A stretch of DNA of 64,000 nt, from assembly GCA_947627275.1 (NCBI GenBank), contig CANQVK010000013.1:1-64000 (forward strand), written 5' to 3'. Made by a program: the position numbers and the translations under genes. The DNA is from an uncultured Ruminococcus sp. (GTDB lineage Bacteria > Bacillota > Clostridia > Oscillospirales > Ruminococcaceae). This document shows positions 6,900 to 15,005 of this stretch, in pieces; the stretch's first letter is position 1, and the number at the start of each line of letters is the position of its first letter. The notes beneath the pieces are model-generated. The model was not told where the DNA came from, did no database searches, and saw only the letters and a list, made by a program, of their open reading frames with translations.

Positions 6900-8639
6900 T
6901 TAATTCTTCTCAGATAGTTCGGGAAGTTTAGTGATAACCTTTGCGTCCAGCTTTTGAATGGCAAGAGCATCGCTTGGGAGAACTCCGTCTCCGGGATCGC
7001 AGCAGTCGGCATTAGCCGCACCCTGCTCCGAAAGACCGTATTTATCAGGATTACCGAGAGCCTGCAATATCGCCGTAGAATCTGCTATAGTGACCTTGCC
7101 GTCACAATTGGCGTCGCCTAAAATGCCCTTACCCGAGCTTGTAGGAACTTCAACAGGCTTTGTGGGAACTGTCGAAGGCTCTGTTGCCGAAGTCGGGGTC
7201 GGTTCTGTTTTATCCTCCGTTGACGGCTGGGGACTTCCGCTGTAATAGTCGGAAAGGGAAATACCGTTGCCCGACTGTCCCAGCTTGATCTTATGGTCAA
7301 GGCTGATAAATTTGCCGTTTTCATCCTGCCAAAGTGAGGGTTCTACAAAAGCGTATTTATCTTCGTCCCATTTGCCGAAATTATCATAAACCAGTCCGCC
7401 CGTGTCGCCTGAGTTTTCATTGAAGCACCAGAAAGTATGGTGAATGCGCTTTTCTATCATGTAATCACGGAGCAGCGTCATCCATTTGAGGTTATCGCCC
7501 GTCGGGTCGTGTTCCTTGTCGATAAATCCGCCCCATTCGCCCATAAGAAGCGGCGAAATGTTCTCCTCGACAAGATATGCCCATGTATCGTACCAGTAGT
7601 CGTCAAGGAGCGTCTGACGGGTAAAATCCTTTTCAAACCAAGTCTGCTGCCATACAAGCGGTCCGTAATCATGCGGAGAATACACAAGCTGCGACTGATG
7701 TTCGCCAAAATCAATAGGATAATCTCTTGCGCCTCGGAAATTGCCTCCCCACCAAGCGCCGTAATAAGGCTGTTTGCTTTCATCGCCGTAATGCGCATAA
7801 TCAACGGAGGGAGAATCCCATGTGCTGCCTATTTCAAATTTCGGATAGACCTCGATCCCCTCTACCATAATAAGAAGATTCGGATTAATGTCAAGTATCG
7901 CCTCAGCGCATGTCTCAGCAGCGTGTTTCCAGTTATTCGGAGCGGTCGAATCGTCCCATATAGCCATTCCCTGACCGTCATTCTTTCCGTGCGGCTCGTT
8001 TTTCAGGTCGATCGCTATGACCGTATCATCGTCCTTATAGTAATCGGCAAACCATGTAAGCGCCTCTATCCAGTCCTCGGTGGAGAAATTGCTGTCATAC
8101 CACAGCGGTACCTGATGACCGCTCGATGCGGTAGTTGCGCTGTGAATATCTATCATGATCTTAATGCCGTTTTCTCTGCACCATTCAACAGCCTTGTTCC
8201 ATATATCAAAGCTGTACATAGGCGTACCGCCCTGAACGCCCTCGATAGTAAGCTCGGGGTTTTCGTACTCATTTATTTTTATCATGGTATCGGGTTCGTT
8301 GTTTTTCCATTGAAGCAATATCTCGGTAGACATAGGCACACGAAGCAGATTAAAGCCATGATCGGCTATTTCGTTGAGCATTTTGTGCATATTCTGCGAC
8401 CATACGCCATCGAAAACCTGACTTCCCACATTGTAGCCAAACCAGTTGCAGCCCGTAAGCCACACAGGGTTGCCGTTCATATCAACGATCTCAGCATTCT
8501 CATTTACGTGAAGCCAGTCGTCATGATACTCGTCGGGCGCAGCTTTGGAAACTTCGGTCGGGAGCTTGACAGACAAAGCCGTGCCGAGCATTACAGCCGC
8601 AGCTATAACTGCCGCCGTCTTTTTAATAAATAAACTCAT
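6900..8639 (-). CDS. Secreted GH5 endoglucanase with type I dockerin
   Basis: The protein of 579 residues has a signal peptide (1-33), a glycoside hydrolase family 5 barrel (about 40-450), a Pro/Thr/Ser linker (468-503) and a dockerin (504-575). The acid/base glutamate is in DLKNEPHG (Glu215) and the nucleophile in LLMGEWGGF (Glu368). The beginning, NPVWLTGCNWFGYNV, resembles the Acidothermus E1-like subfamily (GH5_1), which cleaves internal beta-1,4-glucan bonds; the subfamily is inferred. The dockerin would place it in a cellulosome. It has its own consensus promoter and terminator. Cellulose or a related beta-glucan is the likely substrate. Confidence 0.92.
   Translation of the reverse strand: MSLFIKKTAAVIAAAVMLGTALSVKLPTEVSKAAPDEYHDDWLHVNENAEIVDMNGNPVWLTGCNWFGYNVGSQVFDGVWSQNMHKMLNEIADHGFNLLRVPMSTEILLQWKNNEPDTMIKINEYENPELTIEGVQGGTPMYSFDIWNKAVEWCRENGIKIMIDIHSATTASSGHQVPLWYDSNFSTEDWIEALTWFADYYKDDDTVIAIDLKNEPHGKNDGQGMAIWDDSTAPNNWKHAAETCAEAILDINPNLLIMVEGIEVYPKFEIGSTWDSPSVDYAHYGDESKQPYYGAWWGGNFRGARDYPIDFGEHQSQLVYSPHDYGPLVWQQTWFEKDFTRQTLLDDYWYDTWAYLVEENISPLLMGEWGGFIDKEHDPTGDNLKWMTLLRDYMIEKRIHHTFWCFNENSGDTGGLVYDNFGKWDEDKYAFVEPSLWQDENGKFISLDHKIKLGQSGNGISLSDYYSGSPQPSTEDKTEPTPTSATEPSTVPTKPVEVPTSSGKGILGDANCDGKVTIADSTAILQALGNPDKYGLSEQGAANADCCDPGDGVLPSDALAIQKLDAKVITKLPELSEKN
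6943..7082 (-). repeat. Dockerin-coding repeat, copy 2
   Basis: This is the partner of 5189-5328. Upstream linker and downstream tail sequences of the two genes are unrelated, so only the dockerin module is shared. Confidence 0.85.
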
Positions 8640-8702
8640 AAATATTCCCTCTCTTAAACAAATTCAGATTATTCGTATACATAATTTGTTCATATTAATT
8701 AC

Positions 8703-8731
8703 ATTATATACTATTATTGACAAAATGTCAA
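8703..8731 (-). promoter_or_regulatory. Consensus promoter of the GH5 gene with a palindrome on the -35 box
   Basis: On the minus strand TTGACA (8726-8731) and TATAAT (8703-8708) are 17 nt apart. The -35 box is half of the palindrome TTGACATTTTGTCAA (8717-8731), a candidate operator. A GAGAGGG ribosome site precedes the ATG at 8639. Confidence 0.8.
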
Positions 8732-8756
8732 GTTATTTCTGCATATTTTCAAGAAA

Positions 8757-8800
8757 CAAAAAAGGTGTAGAGCCTTGAAAAAAGACTTTACACCTTTTCG
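8757..8800 (-). terminator. Orphan terminator-like hairpin in a divergent intergenic region
   Basis: On the minus strand a 12-bp stem (AAAGGTGTAAAG with CTCTACACCTTT, one mismatch) is followed by TTTGTTTC. It lies upstream of the GH5 promoter, so it cannot attenuate that gene. No leftward gene ends here. Confidence 0.5.
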
Positions 8801-8810
8801 GATTGTTAAT

Positions 8811-8846
8811 TATAGCGAACGCTAAAACATTTTGTCGTTTGCTATA
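8811..8846. repeat. 36-bp palindromic repeat, copy 1
   Basis: TATAGCGAACG pairs with CGTTTGCTATA around AAAACATTTT. An intact copy with the same layout is at 62080-62115 and a related partial one at 19811-19844. Confidence 0.6.
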
Positions 8847-8936
8847 GTTATTGCTGTTGTTATCTTCGTATAAAAAGTCATCAGCACTGTGGAATTTACT
8901 CGCTTAAGACGCCCCTCAAAATTTTTTTATCCGTAC

Positions 8937-8965
8937 TTGACAAATCATGTCAAAAGTGGTATACT
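8937..8965 (+). promoter_or_regulatory. Sigma-A promoter of the cobalamin operon
   Basis: TTGACA (8937-8942), a 17-nt spacer and TATACT (8960-8965) place the start of transcription about 20 nt before the cobalamin aptamer. Confidence 0.85.
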
Positions 8966-8989
8966 AAAACAAATTGAATAGCAAGAAAG

Positions 8990-9190
8990 AAAATACGGTT
9001 TGAAAAGTTGTTGACTGAGTAGATCAAAAGGGAATCCGGTTCAAATCCGGAACAACCGCCATTACTGTGTTTGATGAATGAAAAACAACAGCCATTGGGT
9101 TCAGCCTGCGGGCGAAGATCTGAGAAGGCGTTTTTCGCGCGGCATTTTAATATGCTGCTTTGTCATTAGTCAGGAGACCTGCCGTAATTT
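8990..9190 (+). ncRNA. Cobalamin (adenosylcobalamin-class) riboswitch aptamer
   Basis: The conserved elements occur in the right order: AAAAGGGAATCCGGTTCAAA with TCCGGAACAACCGCCA and TTACTGT at about 9024-9068, GCCATTGGG near 9093, and the B12 box AGTCAGGAGACCTGCCG at 9168-9184. The closing P1 stem pairs AAAATACGG (8990-8998) with CCGTAATTT (9182-9190). The family binds cobalamin and shuts down expression of B12 uptake or synthesis genes when the vitamin is plentiful. Its position before an ECF transporter operon fits this. Confidence 0.93.
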
Positions 9191-9226
9191 CTAAAGGTTT
9201 ATCACGGGCTTGGGCGAGAAGAGTGC

Positions 9227-9288
9227 AGCCGATCTATCAGTAAACAGGGTAAATACCCTCTTGATCATAGGCTTCGCTTTAATTTTTT
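9227..9288 (+). terminator. Putative expression-platform terminator of the riboswitch
   Basis: AGCCGATC (9227-9234) can pair with GATC (9263-9266) and GGCT (9270-9273) across an ATA bulge, with a small inner stem AGGGTAAATACCCT. A T-rich run follows (TTTAATTTTTT, 9278-9288). This could be the ligand-controlled terminator. The pairing is imperfect and was read by eye. Confidence 0.5.
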
Positions 9289-9384
9289 GCCGTAATAAGA
9301 GTTTTTTCTTCCTGTGTGATATACTGTGATTAGTTGTGCGTTCTCGTGTTTAGCGGGGACGCTTTTTTGCTTTAGGAGGTCGAT

Positions 9385-9597
9385 ATGTTTACCGAAGAAA
9401 TGGCTGTAGAAATGCTGAGAAAAAAATTTGACGAGCTTGAACGTCTGCCGAAAAAAGAGGATTTTGATGGCGCAGACGTCGCAAGGATCAAAAGCAGGCT
9501 CGGCCCGTGGAACAGAGCATTGGAAGCTGCGGGTCTGAAAAAAAAGAAACCTCGGCAAGGAAAAAAACGAAAAACTAAGGAGAAAAATTATGAGTAA
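9385..9597 (+). CDS. Small HNH-repeat-like (homing-endonuclease-associated repeat) protein
   Basis: This 70-residue basic protein holds one copy of the motif LPKKEDFDGADVARIKSRLG followed by PWNRALEAAGL. That is the pattern of the short DNA-binding repeat found beside HNH homing endonucleases. No nuclease residues are present, and the C-terminus is a run of lysines and arginines. TTAGGAGGT precedes the ATG. It is the first gene after the riboswitch, and its end overlaps the next gene by 8 nt. A role as a small DNA- or RNA-binding regulator is possible but unproven. The reverse-strand frame over this region is discounted. Confidence 0.7.
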   Translation: MFTEEMAVEMLRKKFDELERLPKKEDFDGADVARIKSRLGPWNRALEAAGLKKKKPRQGKKRKTKEKNYE

Positions 9598-12286
9598 AAA
9601 AATTGTTAGCTTTCTGACGGCGTTTGCCGCAGCGGTGAACTTTGTCCCATGCGCGGCATTTACGACCTTTGCCGTTTCACAGCATGACGACGCAGTTCAT
9701 GTCATTGTGGAAAACACAACCTTCACTCCCGAATCAGAGGACTGGAACGACAGCTTCTGGTACGGTACGCTTGTTGATACGTGGATAACGCTTGATGAAA
9801 ATTCTACCATGATGACATGTATCGTTGAAGCTCTTGAAGCTGACGGTCATACGGCAGACGGTGCGGAAAACAACTATATTTCAAGTATTGACGGTTTGAG
9901 CGAATTTGACGGCGGATTTATGTCAGGCTGGATGGGTACTCTCAACGACTGGTTTACCAACGAGGGTTTTAACAGTTGGACTGTTGCTGAAGGCGAACTT
10001 GAAGCAGGCGATGAGATACGCGTAATGTATACCTGCGCATACGGCGACGATTTAGGCGGCAGCTGGGAAAATAACGATTCCACCATAAAAGATATTGCTT
10101 TCAGCGCCGGTTCTCTTTCAACTGCTTTCGATAAAGATACGCATGAATATACTCTCAGCGTTCCGTCAGATGTGGACAAGCTCACCATAACTCCAACGGC
10201 GAGCAACAAGAACTTTCAGGTGCGCACAAGAATAGGCGATACGACATATAAGCGCACAGATGAAATACCTGTTGCCGACGGTACGGAAATTATTGTCGAG
10301 TGCAACTACGAAGGCTCTCTCAGCATGAATGAGAACGCTGACAGCAACGCGTATACTATCACAGTAAAAAAAGAATCTTCTGTTCCCGCCCAGTCTCAGG
10401 ACGTTTCGGCAGTTCTCAATGAGGCGATGGCACAGCTTTCGGAAACCGTGAATGCGCCTGTTTTCGGTACTACAGCAGGAGAATGGAGCGTACTCTGTCT
10501 TGCGCGTGGAGGTTACTTCGACAAAAACAACAAATATTTCACGGATTACTATGACCGCATTGTTGAAACTGTAAACAGTACCGCTTCATCAGTTAATATG
10601 AACGGAGCTTTGCATAAAGTCAAATCAACGGAAAATTCGCGTCTTATCGTTGCCCTTTCTTCTATCGGTAAAAATGCCGAAAGCGTAGGCGACTGGAATC
10701 TTATTACGCCATACAGCGATTTCAGCTGGATAAAAAAACAGGGTATCAACGGCCCTGTATGGGCGTTGATCGCGCTCGATTCAAATAATTATCAGACAAC
10801 AGACCCTACTATCCGCCAACAGTGCATTGATTATCTTCTCAGCAAGCAAACTGCGGACGGCGGCTGGGCAATGTCAGGAACCGCCGCCGACCCCGACATG
10901 ACAAGTATGGCTATTCAAGCTCTTGCAAGTTATACGGATGACAGCAATGTAAAAACTGCCGTTGATAAGGGAATCAGCGCACTCTCATCGCTTCAGAAGG
11001 ATACAGGCGGTTACGCTTCATGGGGTTCGATAAATTCAGAAAGCATAGCGCAGGTCATCGTTGCATGTACCACTCTTGGAATAGATCCCGATACAGATAA
11101 AAGATTTGTCAAGAACGGAAATTCCGCCGTCGATGCGATACTCGCCTTTTATGATGCGGATTCGAGAATGTTCAAGCACACGGCTGATACGGAAGGAAAC
11201 GCAATGGCTACAGATCAGGCGATTTATGCCCTTGCCGCATACAACAGATTCCTGAACGGTCAGACTTCGCTTTACGATATGTCAGATGTCAGCTTTGACA
11301 GCGAAAAGACTGACGGTCTTACCGCTTCTCTCGGTCTGCCGCAGGAGATAAGCAATAAAAAGGGTACGGCGTTCAACGCTGTTGTAAATATCGACGGATG
11401 GGACAATGAAGCAAATTATAAGCTTATGGACTGTATCGTTGACGTTCCCGATTCCCTTACGGTAACAAGCGTTACAATGGGCGAACGGGTTTCAGGCGGA
11501 CAGATAAGCTGGAATCTTGAAGAAACAACGGGCAAGCTCCGTATCGTTTATTTCGACCCCGAGAAAAATAACAGCATTTCTATCAGCGGAACGGACTTCC
11601 CTGCTGAATTTTTTATCATTGGTCTTGAAGCAAAGGAAAAGCTGACAGCGGATAAGCTCGATATCGCTGTTTCGGGAATGTCCATGAAGTTCAGCTCCGA
11701 TTCCGAAAGCGAAGTTTCTATTGAGGTCGTAGATACCTCTAAGGCAAGCGGTACTGTCAATGTTGTGGAATCAGTATCGTTCAGCGCATGCGTGCTTTAT
11801 CAGGGCGACGGAATCGACCTTATTCCCGAAAGCAAAATGGCAGTATGCGTATCTGTCGCAAATCTGGACGAGCAGTCCGAACTTACATACAATGACGGCA
11901 CGAACAGCTATAACTTCCTTTACAGCGGCGAGATCACACAGAAAACAGGCGTTCTGAACTATGTTGCGCTTGTTGACAGTTCTATTGCGGTCACGAGCTT
12001 TGTGAACGCCGACAACTTCACGTTCGGCACAGAAGCAGGCGATTCCCTGAGCTTCGGCGATGTAAACGGCGACGGCGTTATCAATGCGCAGGACGCTCTC
12101 AATTCAGTAAACGCATGGCTGAGAAAAACCGATGCACCTACAGATATTGAAATCCTCCGACTGAACGTAAACTCCGATTCAAGGATAAATACATTTGACG
12201 CTTTGGGAATAGTTGAGCAGTTCGTTCACGGCTCTGAGTACATCATTGTAAATAAAGCGGCTATGGCTTATACACCTGCGGAGTAA
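9590..12286 (+). CDS. Secreted intrinsic-factor-like corrinoid-capture protein with dockerin
   Basis: After a signal peptide, the 898-residue protein contains a DUF4430 (transcobalamin/intrinsic-factor beta) domain at about 40-165, with GWMGTLNDWFTNEGFNSW and a GDDLGG end. A cadherin-like beta-sandwich follows at about 166-265. An alpha-toroid of the prenyltransferase/terpene-cyclase fold spans about 270-580 (repeats such as LLSKQTADGGWAMSGTAADP). A cohesin-like beta region covers about 590-725, and a C-terminal dockerin about 822-885 (FGDVNGDGVINAQDALN). Human intrinsic factor and transcobalamin clamp B12 between an alpha-toroid and such a beta domain. With the riboswitch and transporter, extracellular corrinoid binding is a strong inference. 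The dockerin would attach it to a cohesin, probably that of the next gene. Confidence 0.8.
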   Translation: MSKKIVSFLTAFAAAVNFVPCAAFTTFAVSQHDDAVHVIVENTTFTPESEDWNDSFWYGTLVDTWITLDENSTMMTCIVEALEADGHTADGAENNYISSIDGLSEFDGGFMSGWMGTLNDWFTNEGFNSWTVAEGELEAGDEIRVMYTCAYGDDLGGSWENNDSTIKDIAFSAGSLSTAFDKDTHEYTLSVPSDVDKLTITPTASNKNFQVRTRIGDTTYKRTDEIPVADGTEIIVECNYEGSLSMNENADSNAYTITVKKESSVPAQSQDVSAVLNEAMAQLSETVNAPVFGTTAGEWSVLCLARGGYFDKNNKYFTDYYDRIVETVNSTASSVNMNGALHKVKSTENSRLIVALSSIGKNAESVGDWNLITPYSDFSWIKKQGINGPVWALIALDSNNYQTTDPTIRQQCIDYLLSKQTADGGWAMSGTAADPDMTSMAIQALASYTDDSNVKTAVDKGISALSSLQKDTGGYASWGSINSESIAQVIVACTTLGIDPDTDKRFVKNGNSAVDAILAFYDADSRMFKHTADTEGNAMATDQAIYALAAYNRFLNGQTSLYDMSDVSFDSEKTDGLTASLGLPQEISNKKGTAFNAVVNIDGWDNEANYKLMDCIVDVPDSLTVTSVTMGERVSGGQISWNLEETTGKLRIVYFDPEKNNSISISGTDFPAEFFIIGLEAKEKLTADKLDIAVSGMSMKFSSDSESEVSIEVVDTSKASGTVNVVESVSFSACVLYQGDGIDLIPESKMAVCVSVANLDEQSELTYNDGTNSYNFLYSGEITQKTGVLNYVALVDSSIAVTSFVNADNFTFGTEAGDSLSFGDVNGDGVINAQDALNSVNAWLRKTDAPTDIEILRLNVNSDSRINTFDALGIVEQFVHGSEYIIVNKAAMAYTPAE

Positions 12287-12301
12287 AGGGAAACCGTAAT
12301 C

Positions 12302-12943
12302 ATGGAAAATGAAGCAACAAAAAATAAGAAACTATCAAGGAAAAAGAAGATTTTTATTGCGGTTATTGCTTTTCTGATAATAATTCTGATAATATTACTG
12401 TTTATCATAATTAAAAAAAAGCATACTAATAAAAATATTCCGACCCTGACAATTGTTACTCCTGCAAAGCAGAGTATATCCGCTAATGAAAATTTTACTG
12501 TTGATGTAGAACTTTCGGGCTTGGGCGACGTTCTTTATCCTGCCGCAAGCCTGAGCATCGTTTTCGATTCCTCTCGCCTTGAGTTCATGGGCATAGAGGA
12601 AGGAAACGTCATGACTCTTGGCGACGAACGTGCAGACGGAAGTTCATATCAGCTTCCAGATTGGAGCGTTGACATCAAACGCTCCAACGAGATAGGACAG
12701 ATAAACGTTATGTATCTTGATCTGACAGGCGGAAAATACGCATTTTCCAAAGATTGCCTTGACGAGGACGACAGCTTGCTTATGCGGCTGTCGTTCCGTT
12801 TAAGAGGCAGCGCAAAGGCGGGAGATGTGTATGACCTGACGTTTGCGGACGCAGCGTTTGCAGCGTCGGACGAAAGCAAAAGCCTTGCAAGCATTAAAAA
12901 TACGCTGAAAACAGAAAACGGAAAGGTCGTGGTCAAGGAGTGA
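12302..12943 (+). CDS. Membrane-anchored single-cohesin protein
   Basis: The 213-residue protein has a lysine-rich cytoplasmic N-terminus, one transmembrane helix (about 17-39) and an extracellular cohesin-like jelly roll (about 48-213; TLTIVTPAKQSISANENFTV, then YPAASLSIVFDSSRLEF and GQINVMYLDLTGG). Cohesins bind dockerins with high affinity and calcium dependence. It lies 15 nt after the dockerin-bearing capture protein and overlaps the next gene by 4 nt (GTGA), so an anchor for the capture protein is the natural reading. Most anchoring scaffoldins use sortase or SLH anchoring and several cohesins; a lone cohesin on a signal anchor is unusual. Confidence 0.75.
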   Translation: MENEATKNKKLSRKKKIFIAVIAFLIIILIILLFIIIKKKHTNKNIPTLTIVTPAKQSISANENFTVDVELSGLGDVLYPAASLSIVFDSSRLEFMGIEEGNVMTLGDERADGSSYQLPDWSVDIKRSNEIGQINVMYLDLTGGKYAFSKDCLDEDDSLLMRLSFRLRGSAKAGDVYDLTFADAAFAASDESKSLASIKNTLKTENGKVVVKE

Positions 12944-14112
12944 GGCGTATAAAAATACTTCCTTTATTTATCTGCATCATGTTTCTTCTATGCGGCTGCG
13001 ATCTGAAGGGCGGAAAAAATTATCAGGGAACTATGGAAATTCCCGAAAACGGAATCGTTGACGTATCAATATTCAAGCAGATAAAAGAGGACAGCGCAGT
13101 TGTGACCTTTAAGGGGAACTCCAACGGCTGTGATTACGAATGGGTCATTTTCGGCGATGATATTCCCGAGCCTAAAACCTTGAATTTAGCCGTTGAGATC
13201 GCTGAAAAACAGGAGGAACGTTCTTCGGGACTCAGCTTCAAATCGCAGGAAAGCTTTGGTTTTGCTCCCGTACTGTCCATACATCTCAATTCAAACTGGA
13301 ATTGTCAGAACGCTACGGTATATGACAGCGGCAGCAAGGCTGTCTGCGGCGCTTCCGTAACAGGAAGCGAAAACAGCATTATCAATTTTTCCGTTGACAA
13401 CAGCGTGGGAAAATTTATCGTCCGTGCCGATGACGAAAGCGAAAGCAGCCCTATAATTGCCGAAGCGCCAACAGAAACAATTGCTTCTTCCGATGCAGCC
13501 GAAACAGAAAATACAAAAACCGATTCTTATCTGACGCCTGTAAAGCCTAATTCCCCGAATGCTGTATCGGGCGGCGGCAAGCGTATTATTTCGGACGGCT
13601 CGGCAACTGAACAGGACAAATACAAGACCGACCCTGTTCCCGAGGGCAGACCAATGCCGGTAGAACCCGAAGATACCGAGATAGACCGCAGCAAGGCATA
13701 CACTTGCACTTTTTCCATAGAATGCTCCTCTATTCTCAATAATCTTGCCGACCTGAATCCCGAAAAAATCGACGTACTGCCCGCCGACGGAATTATCCTG
13801 CCTGCCTGCGAAGTGGAATTTTATGAGGGAGAATCGGTATATGACGTATTGCAGCGTATCTGCAAAGAAAATAATATCCACATGGAGGCTTCATGGACTC
13901 CGATCTACAACAGCGCCTATGTCGAGGGTATAAATAATCTGTACGAATTTGACTGCGGAAGTCTGTCCGGCTGGATGTACCGTGTAAACGGCTGGTACCC
14001 CAATTACGGATGCAGCCGTTATCAGCTCACTGACGGAGAGGTAGTCGAATGGCGATATACCTGCGACCTCGGAAACGATGTCGGCGGCGGTTATGCGGTG
14101 TCAGGAACATGA
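12940..14112 (+). CDS. DUF4430 (transcobalamin-like) lipoprotein
   Basis: The 390-residue protein begins with a GTG overlapping the cohesin stop. It has a lipoprotein signal ending LLCGCDLKGG, so it should be lipid-anchored outside the membrane. An N-terminal beta-rich region (about 25-165) of unknown type leads into a Pro/Thr/Ser/Glu linker (about 168-245). The C-terminal DUF4430 domain (about 255-388) includes YEGESVYDVLQRICKENN and GSLSGWMYRVNGWYPNYGCS. It carries no dockerin, so it probably stays at the membrane and hands corrinoid to the transporter, the role BtuF plays elsewhere. Ligand binding is inferred from family and context. Confidence 0.8.
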   Translation: MRRIKILPLFICIMFLLCGCDLKGGKNYQGTMEIPENGIVDVSIFKQIKEDSAVVTFKGNSNGCDYEWVIFGDDIPEPKTLNLAVEIAEKQEERSSGLSFKSQESFGFAPVLSIHLNSNWNCQNATVYDSGSKAVCGASVTGSENSIINFSVDNSVGKFIVRADDESESSPIIAEAPTETIASSDAAETENTKTDSYLTPVKPNSPNAVSGGGKRIISDGSATEQDKYKTDPVPEGRPMPVEPEDTEIDRSKAYTCTFSIECSSILNNLADLNPEKIDVLPADGIILPACEVEFYEGESVYDVLQRICKENNIHMEASWTPIYNSAYVEGINNLYEFDCGSLSGWMYRVNGWYPNYGCSRYQLTDGEVVEWRYTCDLGNDVGGGYAVSGT

Positions 14113-15005
14113 TGTACCGCGATACCTTTTCGTCATTTCACCCGATAGTAAATTTTCTGTTTTTCGGACTTGTTTTTGCATTTTCAATGTTTATAATGCA
14201 CCCTGTCATGCTTATTATCTCTTTGACATCTGCGCTTCTGTACGCCGTATACCTTGACGGAAAGGGAACGCTGACGTTCTGTCTGAAATTTCTGCTTCCA
14301 ATGACGCTTGCCGCCGCAATAATAAATCCGGCATTCAGCCATGAGGGAATGACCATATTACGCTATCTTCCGTCAGGCAATCCGCTTACCCTCGAAAGCA
14401 TTCTGTACGGAATATCCGCCGCCGTCATGCTTGGGGCTGTAGCGCTGTGGTTTCGGTGCTATACAGCGGTAATGACCTCTGACAAGTTCGTTTATCTTTT
14501 TGGAAGATCGATCCCCTCACTGTCGCTTATATTGAGTATGACGCTGCGGTTCGTGCCGAAATTCACAGCTCAGCTTGAAGCTGTTCGTGACGCGCAATTC
14601 TGCATAGGACGGGACGTTTCCAACGGGAGTATTTTCAGGCGTATAAAAAATGCTGTCACGATCGTTTCAATTATGATAACATGGTCGCTTGAAAATGCTG
14701 TTGAAACGGCTGAAAGCATGAAAAGCAGGGGCTACGGATTAAAGGGACGAACCGCATTTTCAATATACAGATTTGACAGCAGGGACAGAACAGCGTTGAC
14801 ATGGCTGATATTCTGCGGCGTTTTTCTTATCTGCGGAATATTGGCAAAGGGCTTGAAATGGCGTTATTTTCCCTGTATCAAAGGGACGCTGACAGAACCG
14901 TTCACGATATGCTTTTTTATCGTCTATGTATTTCTTTGCATGACGCCAATTATAATTGATCGAAGGGAGGACAAAGTATGGCGATCGTTGAGATCAGAGA
15001 TCTGA
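14109..15005 (+). CDS. ECF transporter T component (EcfT/CbiQ family)
   Basis: About 298 residues with five or six membrane helices. The coupling-helix signature is visible as RDAQFCIGRDVSNG and AESMKSRGYGLKGR, containing the A-R-G motifs that contact the ATPases. The ATG overlaps the stop of the lipoprotein gene (ATGA), and the C-terminus overlaps the next gene by 28 nt. EcfT is the scaffold that couples ATP hydrolysis to the toppling of the substrate-binding S component. The B12 riboswitch makes cobalamin or a corrinoid the predicted substrate. The longer frame from 14049 lacks support. Confidence 0.9.
   Translation: MMYRDTFSSFHPIVNFLFFGLVFAFSMFIMHPVMLIISLTSALLYAVYLDGKGTLTFCLKFLLPMTLAAAIINPAFSHEGMTILRYLPSGNPLTLESILYGISAAVMLGAVALWFRCYTAVMTSDKFVYLFGRSIPSLSLILSMTLRFVPKFTAQLEAVRDAQFCIGRDVSNGSIFRRIKNAVTIVSIMITWSLENAVETAESMKSRGYGLKGRTAFSIYRFDSRDRTALTWLIFCGVFLICGILAKGLKWRYFPCIKGTLTEPFTICFFIVYVFLCMTPIIIDRREDKVWRSLRSEI

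Noticed and set aside
7437..8633. 398-codon rightward open frame opposite the GH5 gene
   Set aside because: It is antisense to a protein with clear catalytic motifs, signal peptide and dockerin, and has no ribosome site or recognisable domain.
9265..9558. 97-codon leftward frame over the riboswitch platform and the HNH-repeat gene
   Set aside because: It is antisense to a gene with a strong ribosome site and family motif.
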